This document shows, in pieces, positions 35,501 to 40,700 of a stretch of 64,000 nucleotides of DNA; position 1 is the first letter of the stretch, and each line of letters starts with the position of its first letter. The DNA is from Pomphorhynchus laevis (taxonomy: Eukaryota > Acanthocephala > Palaeacanthocephala > Echinorhynchida > Pomphorhynchidae), in contig WNNJ02003752.1 in assembly GCA_012934845.2 (NCBI GenBank), forward strand, positions 1 through 64,000, read 5' to 3'. The notes under the pieces are model-generated. The model was not told where the DNA came from. It was given only the letters and a program-made list of their open reading frames with translations, and did not search any database. The translations under genes were made by a program, and so were the position numbers.

Positions 35501-37704
35501 CGCAGCAGCAAAAACGCCATTGCTAGGGGATCACCCTGCGTGAAGCCTTCCTTGGCGAAGATTAACTCCTCGACTGGAAGAATGGGATTTTTCTGATAGC
35601 AGTTTTTGAGCACCGTGAGTAAGGATGGGCATGTAAATTTGATATTTGTTAATGCGAGTTGACGATTAATTGCATGGAATGCGTTACTCGCGTCAATTTA
35701 AAGCACACTTTTTTCGCGTGACGAGTGAAATAAGCTCGTGATAGAGTGCATTGCAGCCTCAACCCCACATCGTTGACCTGAACACAATTGGATCGAACCT
35801 CCAATATTGGTAATATCATCAGACGCAGTCAATATAATTGTTTTGGCTATTATCCGTCTAGATACCTCGCCGATACCAATAGGACGCACTCCTGGTTTTT
35901 TATCCAGCGGTATTAAGTGACTAGTAGTAAATGCCTGCGCGTTATCAATACCCATTTCATCTGAAAAAATTCTCCTGGCCAGGTTTGCTAATGCATCTGC
36001 TAACTTAAGTGATTATTTTCGGAAATTGAATAGCATGTCTTTCCAGTCAGCGGAATCCAAGCCTGACGGTCCACAGCTGCCTTAAATCTTCTTGCTCGTT
36101 AATCGTATCTTCTCTGCGTCTATAAACAAGAACACACATGAATGGTGATTTCTCGCCCTCTCAATCGGAGAAGTGAGAATAAGCGACGGATTTACGGTTC
36201 CAGATTCAGGGTGTAATAGGTTGAGCTTATCTCTTACGGTCAGACCTGGTTCAACCTCATTATCTAATTGGATGACACCGTTCATTGTACCCTCAGATGC
36301 CAGGAGTCTTACCGCACTAGACATTCTTCCAGCACTTACCATTTTGAGAAATTGGTTTTACCAGGAGATACCTGATATTCTCGTGGTCCATCGCTCGATC
36401 TTCCGGTTTGTAAATCTATTTTGAAGTATTCGAGCTTCAATCAACAGAGATTGCCAATTGTTTTCTGACCAAAGTGTAAATCTCCTCTCGATCGTCTTGC
36501 GAATTACACTTATTTTTTGCATTCGATTCGTTGTTGAACCAGTTGTGTGAAAATTGTTGCTAGTCTTAGGGAACTATCAGTTACGTCGTTAGATGATGCA
36601 GCTGTATTGTATAAATCTGCCAATATTCCAATAAATCGATTACTTGCGTTGCATCTCGGTAAATGGAAGGCGTTTGGACTCCAACCAATACATTCCTTGA
36701 ATGTTACTTCCACGCTGAAGGCATCTACAACTTCGGGAGTGTGATTATAACAAGAACATGTACGCTGCTCAGAATCATGAACAGGATGTACACTTGATTT
36801 TCGCATCATTGATATTGCCGGTAAATTCATGAGAACTCACGTCATCAATATGTGCGGTATTTTTATTCTGGCAATGATGTGCGCGACATCTCGTATATGT
36901 GCGGCCCACGCGGACTCGTTGACAGTTTTTGCATCGGGTAGATTGTCCATTGCACGGACAGCATCGAGGAATCGATGCTAGAACACCTTTAGGCATCACA
37001 AAGTCGGTAAGCCAGATGACGTTGTCTCGTTGTGTGACGTTGTAGATTTTTGTAAGAACTTATTATAATCAAGACAATTGTGTATATTAATATCTCAAAT
37101 GTATGTAGTTACTGATCAATAATATTTTATTATTAATATAATAATTAAATATTTAATAATTTATTAAATATAATAATTATTTATATTAAATAATAATATT
37201 TATATTATTATTTAATATAATAATTATTAATTATTTATATTATTCAATTATAAATAAAAGTTATAAAATCTTAACAATTATAATTATTCTCTAATTATTA
37301 AATTTTGATTTATTAGCAAATAATTGTCTTAATTTATATCGTGTGTATTTTTCCCTTTTAATAAGGAACTTAGTTTATTCCTTTAATTAATGATTTTTAA
37401 TTTTATATATTAACGATTAGCAAGAAATCTAATTAATCTAATCTAATGACACCTATATTTAATCTAGTTAAATTAGATTTAGATAAAGTTGAGCTCTTTA
37501 AAAATAAATTTCCAACTAACTATTTTTCTAATTACAACGGCTACTATCAAAAGCATAAAAACTAAATTCCTCATATGAATGACAAGTTTAAAGAACCCGA
37601 TTATTACTTACATTAGTAGAACAGTCAACACTCTTTTCTTCGGTGTCCTTTGAATATTCATCAGCAGGGCAACGTACAATAAACATAGATCGTCCAACAG
37701 ACAT
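2537..37704 (-). CDS. DUF389-family multipass membrane protein, split gene
   Basis: This is the only convincing host gene. Thirteen exons on the minus strand (listed separately) have AG acceptors and GT donors. Exon 1 starts with ATG at 37,704. Family marks are NSSVVIVASMLISPLM (exon 5) continuing into GPILA (exon 6), and SLVGVAISASLLPPAVNF (exon 8); these are hallmarks of DUF389 proteins, known from bacteria and arthropods. The N-terminal third looks soluble, exons 5-10 carry hydrophobic membrane segments, and the C-terminal tail is charged and probably cytosolic. Biochemical function is not established for the family. One short exon between exons 3 and 5 was not located; phase requires its length to be 2 more than a multiple of 3, and relatives suggest about 23 codons. 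Without it the protein is about 410 residues, or more with the longer last-exon frame. Introns range from 44 nt to 9 kb and host most repeats in 2.5-37.6 kb. Confidence 0.85.
2908..3003 (-). CDS. DUF389-family gene, exon 13
   Basis: 96 nt (32 codons) after ATGGAACAG, ending TCG|GTATTT. It contains RDRNLESSDVRRRVEQFAHD, a highly charged tail segment. Reading on past the donor reaches a TAA at 2,866-2,868 after 14 more codons, so this could also be a terminal exon in an alternative transcript. Confidence 0.6.
3702..3770 (-). CDS. DUF389-family gene, exon 12
   Basis: 69 nt (23 codons) after TTTTAGTTTAG, ending GCG|GTAAGA. It reads ITKINNLPVDARRASKVDVQ then EWA. The acceptor is chosen because it keeps phase 0 and avoids the stops produced by the two nearer TAG sites. 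The plus strand has a tempting CAG|GTAAGT over this exon, but the minus-strand reading fits the gene. Confidence 0.65.
3815..3871 (-). CDS. DUF389-family gene, exon 11
   Basis: 57 nt (19 codons) after ATAATTTCCCAG, ending AAA|GTAAGA. It reads IKQVNRKNTFADKFWDDLK. Relatives continue the last helix with K-E-V and then a F-W-x-x-D motif, which fits. The following intron is only 44 nt. Confidence 0.8.
4100..4345. repeat. AT-rich degenerate tandem repeat
   Basis: Repeats of a core like ATATGATATTTTTATATAA, with variable spacing, in intron 10 of the DUF389-family gene. Probably slippage-derived. Confidence 0.7.
4413..4440 (+). other. hammerhead-like half motif
   Basis: CTGATGA, one extra T, then a perfect 6-bp stem GATAGC/GCTATC with loop AGAA, then GAAA. 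This is the catalytic-strand layout of a hammerhead with one additional base before stem II. I see no convincing stem I or stem III nearby. The same layout with an extra base occurs at 15,075-15,098 in a Penelope-like element end, so this is probably a decayed end of such an element. Confidence 0.35.
4975..5092. repeat. 15-bp tandem repeat (about 7-8 units)
   Basis: The unit resembles GCAAGACGTAAGTCT. Units alternate between two variants over the first 60 bases, giving a 30-bp higher order. Because 15 is a multiple of 3, one plus-strand frame reads a basic (ARRKS)n peptide. That frame has no upstream ATG and is closed by a stop 11 codons before the array, so no gene is called. It lies in intron 10. 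Confidence 0.85.
5247..5402 (-). CDS. DUF389-family gene, exon 10 (last membrane segment)
   Basis: 156 nt (52 codons) after CTTTATTTAG, ending AAA|GTAAGT. The end reads SLLLTLLNIICMLLTGMIVL followed by K, a long hydrophobic helix with the family's typical 'L-T-L-x-N-I-I-C' run. The first half (SLCSLNGSVILNVDG) is an extracellular or lumenal loop. Phase 0 on both sides. Confidence 0.88.
5690..9290. repeat. 154-bp tandem satellite array (about 22-24 units)
   Basis: The landmark GATATGTAATGGTTTATAAC recurs at 5,745, 5,899, 6,053, 6,207, 6,361, 6,515, (6,669) and 6,823, exactly 154 bases apart. Later units are interrupted by short deletions near 6,970-7,060, 7,450-7,500, 7,940 and 8,190. Units vary at fixed sites (GCTTAATG or GGTTAATG; ATTCAATGG or ATTTAATTA at the junction; GATATG or GTTATG), so higher-order blocks can be followed. 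Each unit is itself built from diverged copies of a shorter ATTCAATG-type word. The array lies entirely inside intron 9 of the DUF389-family gene. Confidence 0.95.
9291..11355. other. AT-rich intron sequence
   Basis: No coding signal. At 9,766-9,905 there is a degenerate 28-30 bp repeat around ACGATNTNGACGATATAAGC (about five weak units). At 10,850-10,980 there is a TA/TAATAT-rich block with strong self-complementarity. Otherwise nothing recognised; part of intron 9. Confidence 0.5.
11356..11880. repeat. tandem duplicated AT unit (~150 bp) split by an insert
   Basis: The sequence from GTTATTTTTGATAT through CATTACATAA occurs at about 11,356-11,504 and again from 11,505 to 11,880. The second copy is interrupted by the GC-rich insert at 11,534-11,747. 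Outside the insert the copies differ at only a few positions. Confidence 0.8.
11534..11747. mobile_element. 214-bp GC-rich insert with 9-bp target-site duplication
   Basis: The insert starts GCTCCGCCATGG and ends in a purine run (GGGAAGAGAGGAGAGA). It is flanked on both sides by GTTATTTTA (11,525-11,533 and 11,748-11,756), a good target-site duplication. Its base composition contrasts sharply with its host. It is short, non-coding and purine-tailed, so a SINE or other non-autonomous retroposon is the likeliest reading. I could not confirm tRNA-type A and B boxes. Confidence 0.6.
12143..12208 (-). CDS. DUF389-family gene, exon 9
   Basis: 66 nt (22 codons) after TACATTTTAG, ending ATG|GTATAA. 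It reads GMFLGVSLVAGIMLPRKNE. It directly continues the helix opened by PPAVNF of exon 8, where relatives have PPAVNAG-x-L-W. Phase 0 on both sides. Intron 9 (about 6.7 kb) contains the 154-bp satellite array. Confidence 0.8.
12480..14112 (+). pseudogene. decayed LINE (endonuclease-to-reverse-transcriptase remnant)
   Basis: Moderate GC and broken plus-strand frames. Weak endonuclease-type similarity lies around 12,850-12,930. A linker reads ILSNNDLNTSYLTLWNAL near 13,110. Then come VPKSWKQSVV near 13,680 and AVFVDYSKAFDNTNRQLLVE at about 13,938-13,995, the classic '(F/Y)-x-D-(Y/F)-S-K-A-F-D' block of a LINE reverse transcriptase. It stops before the catalytic Y-x-D-D block. Many frame breaks make this an old copy. 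Clade not resolved (CR1/L2/RTE type). A 34-35 bp direct duplication (AAGTAAGGGTTTTATTAAT) at 13,336-13,406 lies inside it. Confidence 0.6.
14083..14251. repeat. cluster of four consecutive inverted repeats
   Basis: Four hairpin-forming palindromes follow one another: 14,083-14,138 (ATAGCGAT ... ATCGCTAT, with an inner AGATTATA/TATAATCT); 14,150-14,179 (12-bp perfect arms, loop TTCCCA); 14,193-14,224 (12-bp perfect arms CTTTCGAGGTTG/CAACCTCGAAAG, loop TGCACTTT); and 14,227-14,251 (near-palindrome around TTCAAAAATTTTTGAA). The density is far above what chance AT palindromes give, and the third is GC-containing. Confidence 0.85.
14302..14324 (-). other. second decayed hammerhead-like half motif
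   Basis: On the minus strand: CTGATGA, one extra T, stem GAAC/GTTC with loop ACA, then AAAA where GAAA is expected. Same unusual layout (one extra base before stem II) as 4,413-4,440. Probably a decayed Penelope-like element end in reverse orientation. Confidence 0.3.
14824..14970 (+). repeat. 49-bp tandem repeat, 3 copies
   Basis: Copies start at 14,824, 14,873 and 14,922 with the word ATCTTAATATCGGGTG. The first two are almost identical and the third differs at several bases. The unit length is not a multiple of three, so the endonuclease frame changes register at each copy. Confidence 0.9.
15071..15107 (+). ncRNA. hammerhead-like motif at Penelope-like element end
   Basis: Reading 5' to 3': GCCA (15,071-15,074), CTGATGA (15,075-15,081), one extra A, stem II GCCG/CGGC with loop TAACG, GAAA (15,096-15,099), a very short stem III (A-GC-T), T as the cleavage base, then TGGC (15,104-15,107) pairing with GCCA as stem I. 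Penelope-like elements are known to carry minimal type I hammerheads with tiny stem III. The extra A before stem II departs from the consensus and may reduce or abolish activity. Confidence 0.5.
15258..15335. repeat. overlapping AT palindromes
   Basis: Nested inverted repeats built on AAGTTATGAAG/CTTCATAACTT and CATAACTTTATAAG/CTTATAAAGTTATG. Close to the exon 8 donor of the host gene, within intron 8. Confidence 0.7.
15394..15538 (-). CDS. DUF389-family gene, exon 8 (core signature)
   Basis: 145 nt after TGTTGTAG, ending TTT|GTAAGC. It contains LPSGAGVAMSVLGGNIG and SLVGVAISASLLPPAVNF, the best conserved block of the family and two membrane segments. The plus strand is also open here, encoding a short proline- and threonine-rich peptide; that is a shadow. 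Phase 1 in, phase 0 out, both matching neighbours. Confidence 0.93.
15589..15673 (-). CDS. DUF389-family gene, exon 7
   Basis: 85 nt after ACAATGTAG, ending CG|GTAAAT. Read in the phase left by exon 6 it gives FICGTLDMVVRVLSNN then FHNFPTHEMCDR. The 'W/F-P-T-x-E-M-x-x-R-G' loop is conserved in arthropod relatives. It is separated from exon 8 by an intron of only 50 nt. Confidence 0.88.
15674..18414. other. AT-rich intron 6 sequence
   Basis: No coding signal. 16,780-16,880 is a TATAATATTA-type simple block. 16,960-17,060 resembles the AT-rich dispersed repeat duplicated at 31,515-31,970 (shared word TTCATAAAA...TTTTAAATTTC). 18,180-18,400 is a diverged echo of the inverted-repeat arm that starts at 18,415. 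Nothing else recognised. Confidence 0.5.
18415..18834 (+). repeat. left arm of a ~420-bp inverted repeat
   Basis: From ACGGTATACATTG through AAGATTATTCAATATTTCA this matches, in reverse complement, 21,667-22,077 with only a few differences. Together the arms enclose 2.8 kb holding LINE copy D and a Penelope-like endonuclease fragment. The open frame at 18,751-18,981 lies mostly in this arm and shows no recognisable domain. Inverted long terminal repeats are a known peculiarity of Penelope-like elements, which is the interpretation I favour. Confidence 0.8.
18955..20817 (-). pseudogene. LINE family 1, copy D (reverse transcriptase, 5'-truncated)
   Basis: Minus-strand reverse transcriptase of the same family as copies A-C. 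It starts inside ORF2 (NLIRWRLEDDTLLRRRFYFD), then has SAAFDRISIPFVISSLRSLG, YPITGVPQGSPLSPILYLA and the catalytic VIYADDTTSL (near 19,555). The C-terminal part is in another frame (18,954-19,286). At least three frame changes: it has one extra T in the run just before SAAFD compared with copy C, and the N-terminal piece (20,496-20,828) is separated by stops. It lacks ORF1 and the endonuclease. It is in the host gene's sense orientation in intron 6. Confidence 0.85.
20960..21420 (-). pseudogene. Penelope-like GIY-YIG endonuclease fragment
   Basis: On the minus strand from about 21,276 the frame reads DPIVYKILCSDCDCAYIGQI then KQCLSKRIKKH, the VY...C-x-x-C...YIG...R-x-x-x-H core of a Penelope-type GIY-YIG nuclease. 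Past that the frame breaks repeatedly; the final ARESILMANNKLDNN is visible near 21,000. A second partial copy of the same tail (GCTAATAATAAAC) lies at 21,500-21,530. Interrupted downstream by LINE copy D. Confidence 0.75.
21667..22077 (-). repeat. right arm of the ~420-bp inverted repeat
   Basis: Reverse complement of 18,415-18,834. The similarity ends at 22,077 with ACGGTATACATTG-type sequence on the minus strand, followed by unrelated DNA. Confidence 0.8.
22825..22930 (-). CDS. DUF389-family gene, exon 6
   Basis: 106 nt after TTGTATTTAG, ending G|GTACGT. It reads GPILAMVFALTIVDYKL, then a KLGIKTETIGLFLSVIV segment. GP-x-A-x-x-F followed by D-x-x-L-x-x-x-G-x-K-x-E-x-I-G-L is the typical second block of the family. 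The last base G joins GT of exon 7 to make glycine. Intron 6, about 7.2 kb, contains the inverted-repeat cassette with LINE copy D. Confidence 0.9.
22931..24044. other. intron 5 non-coding sequence
   Basis: Between exons 6 and 5 of the DUF389-family gene. AT-rich, with a slightly GC-richer island at 23,370-23,460. No open frame or family signature recognised. Confidence 0.5.
24045..24570. repeat. degenerate AT tandem repeat
   Basis: Repeated words TAAATAAGTTCAATGAATAAA and AAGTTCTATTAATAAATAAA (20 bases or fewer each), alternating irregularly for about 520 bp in intron 5. Old, diverged satellite-like sequence. Confidence 0.75.
24669..24744 (-). CDS. DUF389-family gene, exon 5 (first membrane segment)
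   Basis: 76 nt between ATATTTAG and ATG|GTAATT. It reads IIASLGLRNNSSVVIVASM and then LISPLM, the strongest family signature: the end of the first transmembrane helix and the conserved SPLM turn. It begins with one base that completes a codon from the exon I could not find, and it ends in phase 0, matching exon 6. Confidence 0.9.
24745..26820. other. intron sequence between exons 5 and 3 (missing exon region)
   Basis: The unlocated exon of the DUF389-family gene should lie here or just beyond. I scanned the minus strand for the expected 'V-V-x-x-I ... T-F-D-F' block and did not find it. The region holds a perfect 24-bp palindrome at 24,959-24,982, a hairpin at 24,999-25,023 (TTTCTCAAG/CTTGAGAAA), and a diverged second copy of that neighbourhood at 25,600-25,640. 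Two copies of TTTACTCCAAAATTAATTCA (near 25,441 and 26,193) mark a further direct repeat. Confidence 0.45.
26825..27012 (-). pseudogene. short LINE reverse transcriptase scrap
   Basis: One minus-strand frame reads YMDKISRLA...VGIQIGSVRIPFLF and an overlapping frame continues FTDDVVLSAYCPDDLQML. This matches the 'M-D-R-I-S ... F-A-D-D-V-V-L-L-A-x-x-x-x-D-L-Q' catalytic block of a LINE reverse transcriptase, with the usual alanine replaced by threonine and a frame change between the two parts. Only about 60 codons remain. The open frame beyond it (to 26,673) is not recognised. Confidence 0.5.
27384..27513 (-). CDS. DUF389-family gene, exon 3
   Basis: Ends with SRREFIKSIRSRLTVPQ before CAG|GTTACT. 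The 'IRSRLTV' run just ahead of the membrane domain is a family feature. The 5' boundary is uncertain: starting with one base at 27,513 (AAG|C) completes the split codon of exon 2, but the pyrimidine tract is poor and ACAG| a few bases upstream is an alternative. The frame upstream is closed by a stop, so the exon cannot extend much further. Confidence 0.7.
28071..28125. repeat. short GGGCCATAGATGG repeats with palindrome
   Basis: Three imperfect copies of GGGCCATAGATGG(C/T)CC within 55 bp. The first is itself a 7-bp-arm palindrome AGGGCCA/TGGCCCT. GC-rich compared with its surroundings; in intron 2. Confidence 0.6.
28512..28606 (-). CDS. DUF389-family gene, exon 2
   Basis: 95 nt after a TTATATTAG acceptor, ending at a GTAAGT donor. 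It reads VHFCCNEGGASEKMIEQLTE and then a GIGKISGTGI segment. This matches the N-terminal 'H-F-x-C ... G-I-G ... G' pattern seen in arthropod DUF389 proteins. Phase 0 in, phase 2 out. Confidence 0.75.
28607..30060. other. AT-rich part of intron 1
   Basis: No coding signal. Contains a CATCATCAG-rich pair near 29,235-29,265 and otherwise simple AT-rich DNA, up to the start of the CR1/L2-like LINE. Confidence 0.45.
30069..31520 (+). pseudogene. CR1/L2-like LINE, 5'-truncated
   Basis: The plus-strand reverse transcriptase opens with DPSLPSSYRPISLLPALSKL then LERLILIQ and FQSAFRSNHSTEIA, the standard N-terminal block of CR1/L2/Rex-type LINEs. Further frames give LSFAFDIVDHSVLLSRL-type sequence near 30,340, GVSQGSGLGPLLFSLLLGD near 30,505 and QYADDILIY near 30,600; then LNPEKSKIMW and LTFLGFHFDDHLSL (30,625-31,134). 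The C-terminal part lies in a third frame. Several frame changes and one in-frame stop make it inactive. The endonuclease and any ORF1 are absent. It is markedly GC- and pyrimidine-richer than its surroundings and lies antisense in intron 1. Confidence 0.85.
31515..31975. repeat. AT-rich dispersed repeat, two direct copies
   Basis: The block from TTCATAAAAT(T/C)GATTTGTA through TCTAATTAT.AAATTTTGAT occurs at about 31,515-31,705 and 31,782-31,975. Weaker relatives are at 16,966-17,060 and 37,250-37,320. Non-coding; possibly a MITE or SINE family. Confidence 0.7.
31976..33400. other. AT-rich part of intron 1
   Basis: No gene, RNA or repeat recognised apart from simple AT runs (for example TTAATTA tracts at 32,030-32,150). 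Confidence 0.45.
33430..33785 (+). repeat. Penelope-like element end sequences, two copies
   Basis: AACACAATAATATTA...ATTTAAAATCATTAGC.GAAAA occurs at about 33,449-33,500 and 33,700-33,750. The same words follow the Penelope-like reverse transcriptase at 55,960-56,000 and 56,405-56,440. Between the two copies is a GC-richer hairpin unit (CTGCTATG at 33,598-33,605 with CATAGCAG at about 33,645) that also contains a GAGGAA/TTCCTC stem. Confidence 0.55.
33930..37050 (-). pseudogene. R2-superfamily-like retroelement (restriction-like endonuclease type), decayed
   Basis: Minus-strand pieces in correct order: a cysteine-rich N-terminal segment CCPCNGQSTRCKNC (near 36,950); KLNLLHPESGTVNPSLIL (near 36,220); a reverse transcriptase start PLDKKPGVRPIGIGEVSRRI (near 35,890) with SIQLCSGQRCGVEAAMHSI; FTQGDPLA (35,520-35,545); YAEDA (near 35,450) where the catalytic YADD-type box would be; a C-terminal RT region ending FLPTRYGGLGFLNP; then CACGSVFNICHALSCRTGG with RHD and FGCSISRSLLDICVFNP (34,330-34,640), resembling a C-x-x-C / PD-(D/E)XK nuclease; and a tail VERATFIPVIFSTSG (34,240 on). 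Frame changes separate at least five pieces. Relatives are common in cnidarians and other invertebrates. Sub-clade not resolved. It lies in intron 1 in sense orientation. Confidence 0.7.
37051..37611. other. AT-rich start of intron 1
   Basis: AT-rich DNA with TAATAATTAAATAT-type simple sequence at 37,120-37,260 and a partial copy of the dispersed repeat of 31,515-31,975 at 37,250-37,320. No coding signal. Confidence 0.45.
37612..37704 (-). CDS. DUF389-family gene, exon 1 (start codon)
   Basis: 31 codons, beginning MSVGRSMFIVRCPADEY and ending ...DCSTN before a strong GTAAGT donor. Phase is 0 at the end, matching exon 2. The ATG at 37,702-37,704 is chosen because a TAG-like stop lies just upstream in frame and the codons that follow join smoothly to the family's soluble N-terminal domain. 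Intron 1 is about 9 kb and holds two LINE-type elements. Confidence 0.75.
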
Positions 37705-40700
37705 TAGGCCGATTTAAGTTCTGATTTTTCACTTAAAGAATTTAAAGTTTAAAAATCATTTAAAATTTAGTTAATAAATTAAATTATTAATTTTAATATA
37801 AAATTAATAAATTCGTTAATAATATAATTAATAATATTAATATTCATTAATAATATAATATTGATTATATTATAATCAATATTAATTATTATAATATTGA
37901 TTATGCTATTTATTATGATTATTATTTTAATTTTACCAAAATGTAATGATAGCACATCGTATCAAATAATAAATAAATTTTATCTTAATTAATAGATAAA
38001 GATGTGTGTCATTTTGTCATTAAAATTTAACTCAATCGTAATCGCTATGTAATTTCCCACTTTGATAAACTGTCATATAAGTTAATTTTACGGTTATTTA
38101 AAGTTTCTTGGTAAATATAAACCGGCATTTTGATAATAGGAACAGCCTACCTGTGATTTGTAATAATATTAAAATCATTTCAATTATTAGATTAAAAAAA
38201 TTTAAAATTTTCACTATTGAGTCTGTATCACGAAAATTGCCATTTGCGATAAAATATCTACAAATAAAAATATCGAAAGGCATTGGCAAATAACATTTCG
38301 TTGTTTGCCAATAAAAATGATAGCCTCACCAAAACATATCAAAAATCATATGAAAACGTGGAAGAAAGTCAATTCCGGACAAGTTTGTAAAATATTTGAA
38401 AAACATTACATTTCGCAATCAGCGAATTGTAAAAAATCACAGAAGCAGCGTGAATCACAGTCGAGTAAAATAATTGTTTCATTCATCAACATGAGCATGA
38501 GAACACCCACCAATCTTGATCAAATAAGTCATCCGGGTTGTAAACATTTATAAAAGTAGCTAAATTACCGGCTTTTTCATTAACTGTGTATTGACATGAG
38601 CTCGTTGCACACCTGCTGTTTCTTAAATCAGTAAATAATTTTAAATAATTATCTCTTAAACATCTCATTTTGAAATTGTAAGAACAACAAAACAACGTTT
38701 ACCAAACACTGTAATCGTATTATCACTTTTATGACTTGCAAAACTCACAAGGGCAAAATAAAGTTATTACATATGAAAAAGGCATTTATTTTAAAACTTT
38801 TTTATTTAAGAGCATAGAAACACAGGCGTACATCGTCCTAACATCCACAGATCAAAAATTAAAACTGGAAATTGAAAGCATATTGAGAAGACATTAATGT
38901 ATTATCTGCATCCTGTTGAGTTTCGCATCTGGATACCTTAATCCCGTTTGTTTTTGATAGCTTTCGAAATACACAGATGCGAATTGAAATTTTCTGCTCA
39001 AGTGAAACCAAATATGGGAACAGATTGAACTCTACCTCTGATTAATGGCAGCAGTCTCCTCTTGTACTCTGGACTTAATGCAGTACCGCATCACATATAA
39101 TTTTTTTAGTAAAAACGACTAGATTTATAAAATGTTCATTTTATTCAAAATAGTATATTATCCTAATATTATTGAGACGTAATTTTGTTGATAGTGATTT
39201 GTAAGATAATGTTTTATAAAATGCCTTGTTTACGCCTGATTACTACTTTAATTTAGATATTTAATGGCAATGTCATAAAAATAATGTTTCTAAGATAATG
39301 GAGTTGTTTCTGTTTAATTTCGAGTATTGCATCATAGCCCGGTGTACAACAGAAGAGTGCAATTTAATTTCAGTGGTAAAGTTCAATTTGTTCAATTTAT
39401 AGATGCAGTCAAGTTCAATTTATAAGTGCAGGTTATCCAGATGTGAAACTCAACTAGAATGAAAATAATACATGCAAAATCAAATATTATTTTATAAAAA
39501 TAAAAATCCCATTTCTCGAGAAAGGTATTTTTATAAATACATTTAAATATTATGCTTTATAGTTTGGAATAAAAGCTGCTTTGAATGTTAACAATGATAA
39601 GCGAATTATTTATCTTTACTAAACAATATATGATAATGTCTTCTTCTGAGTATAGAGCTATTCAAGATCATTCGATTCTTTTTTCAATAATGCATTTGTT
39701 CTTTCAGTAAAACAGCTATGAATTAAATTAGGTGATTTATTTTAAAATTTAAGTCTGAGGATTTATAAACCTTTGAATTTTTGGTAATTTCCACTGTGAT
39801 AAGGTATCTTTGACATTTATAATAGAAATATGCTTCAACTAGATAATGTTTATGCACAAATTTGTATCAGACGTTACTTACAAAAACGAAATTATCACGA
39901 TGATTTGGTGATTTAAAAAACGAGTCTTCGAATTTTTTAGAGAAACATTGTCGTAGAGAGTTCGCTTTTGTTTAAACATGCACAATGACGAGAAACTTTT
40001 ATGATGCATAATTTACGAGGAAATAAATGGGAAAGTATATCGGTGGTATATAAAAATTTTTCTCTCATTGGCTGGATAGTTAAAAACGAGTGCATGGCTC
40101 GTAAATTGCTGGTAAGAAATCAAGTTATTATAAAATGCCTGACTTAGCTCAAGTTAGTCTGTTAATAACTTAGAGACTTTGTTTATAATTCTGCATTTAT
40201 ATTAATATGCATTGCAACTATAATGATTCGAATTAAATATTTCTTGTAAGAAAAGCGAACATTATTACATCCTAAGACAAGTATTTGTTTGAATTCGATA
40301 AACACAAATTATAAAATATTAAAATTATAAAATATTAAATTACGAAATATAAAAATTAAATTTGTAATAATTTAACAAAATAGTTATTAATTATAATTAT
40401 TAATCGGGTTATAGATTGTTCATATTCGAATGAAAATCATTTAAAATTGAGTATTGAACAGATAAGTACCGATTTTGATTGCAAATTAATTTAAAATATG
40501 AAGAAATCTGCTAAAATTTGTGTAAGACTAAGTTATTTTGTAAAATAAGGTCGTCATGCGCTATAGTGTGCATATAATCACGTGTTGATGAAGCAAAATA
40601 CTTGTATATGATGCATATTGAATAAAAAAGCATTTTTTACATCGTATCGAAATGTTTCGTCAGTATTATTTATGGTCTTATGCTCAATATTATATAATTT

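Noticed and set aside
38098-38700. Several 60-80 codon open frames on both strands
   Set aside because: Overlapping frames on both strands, composition typical of AT-rich DNA and no family signature.
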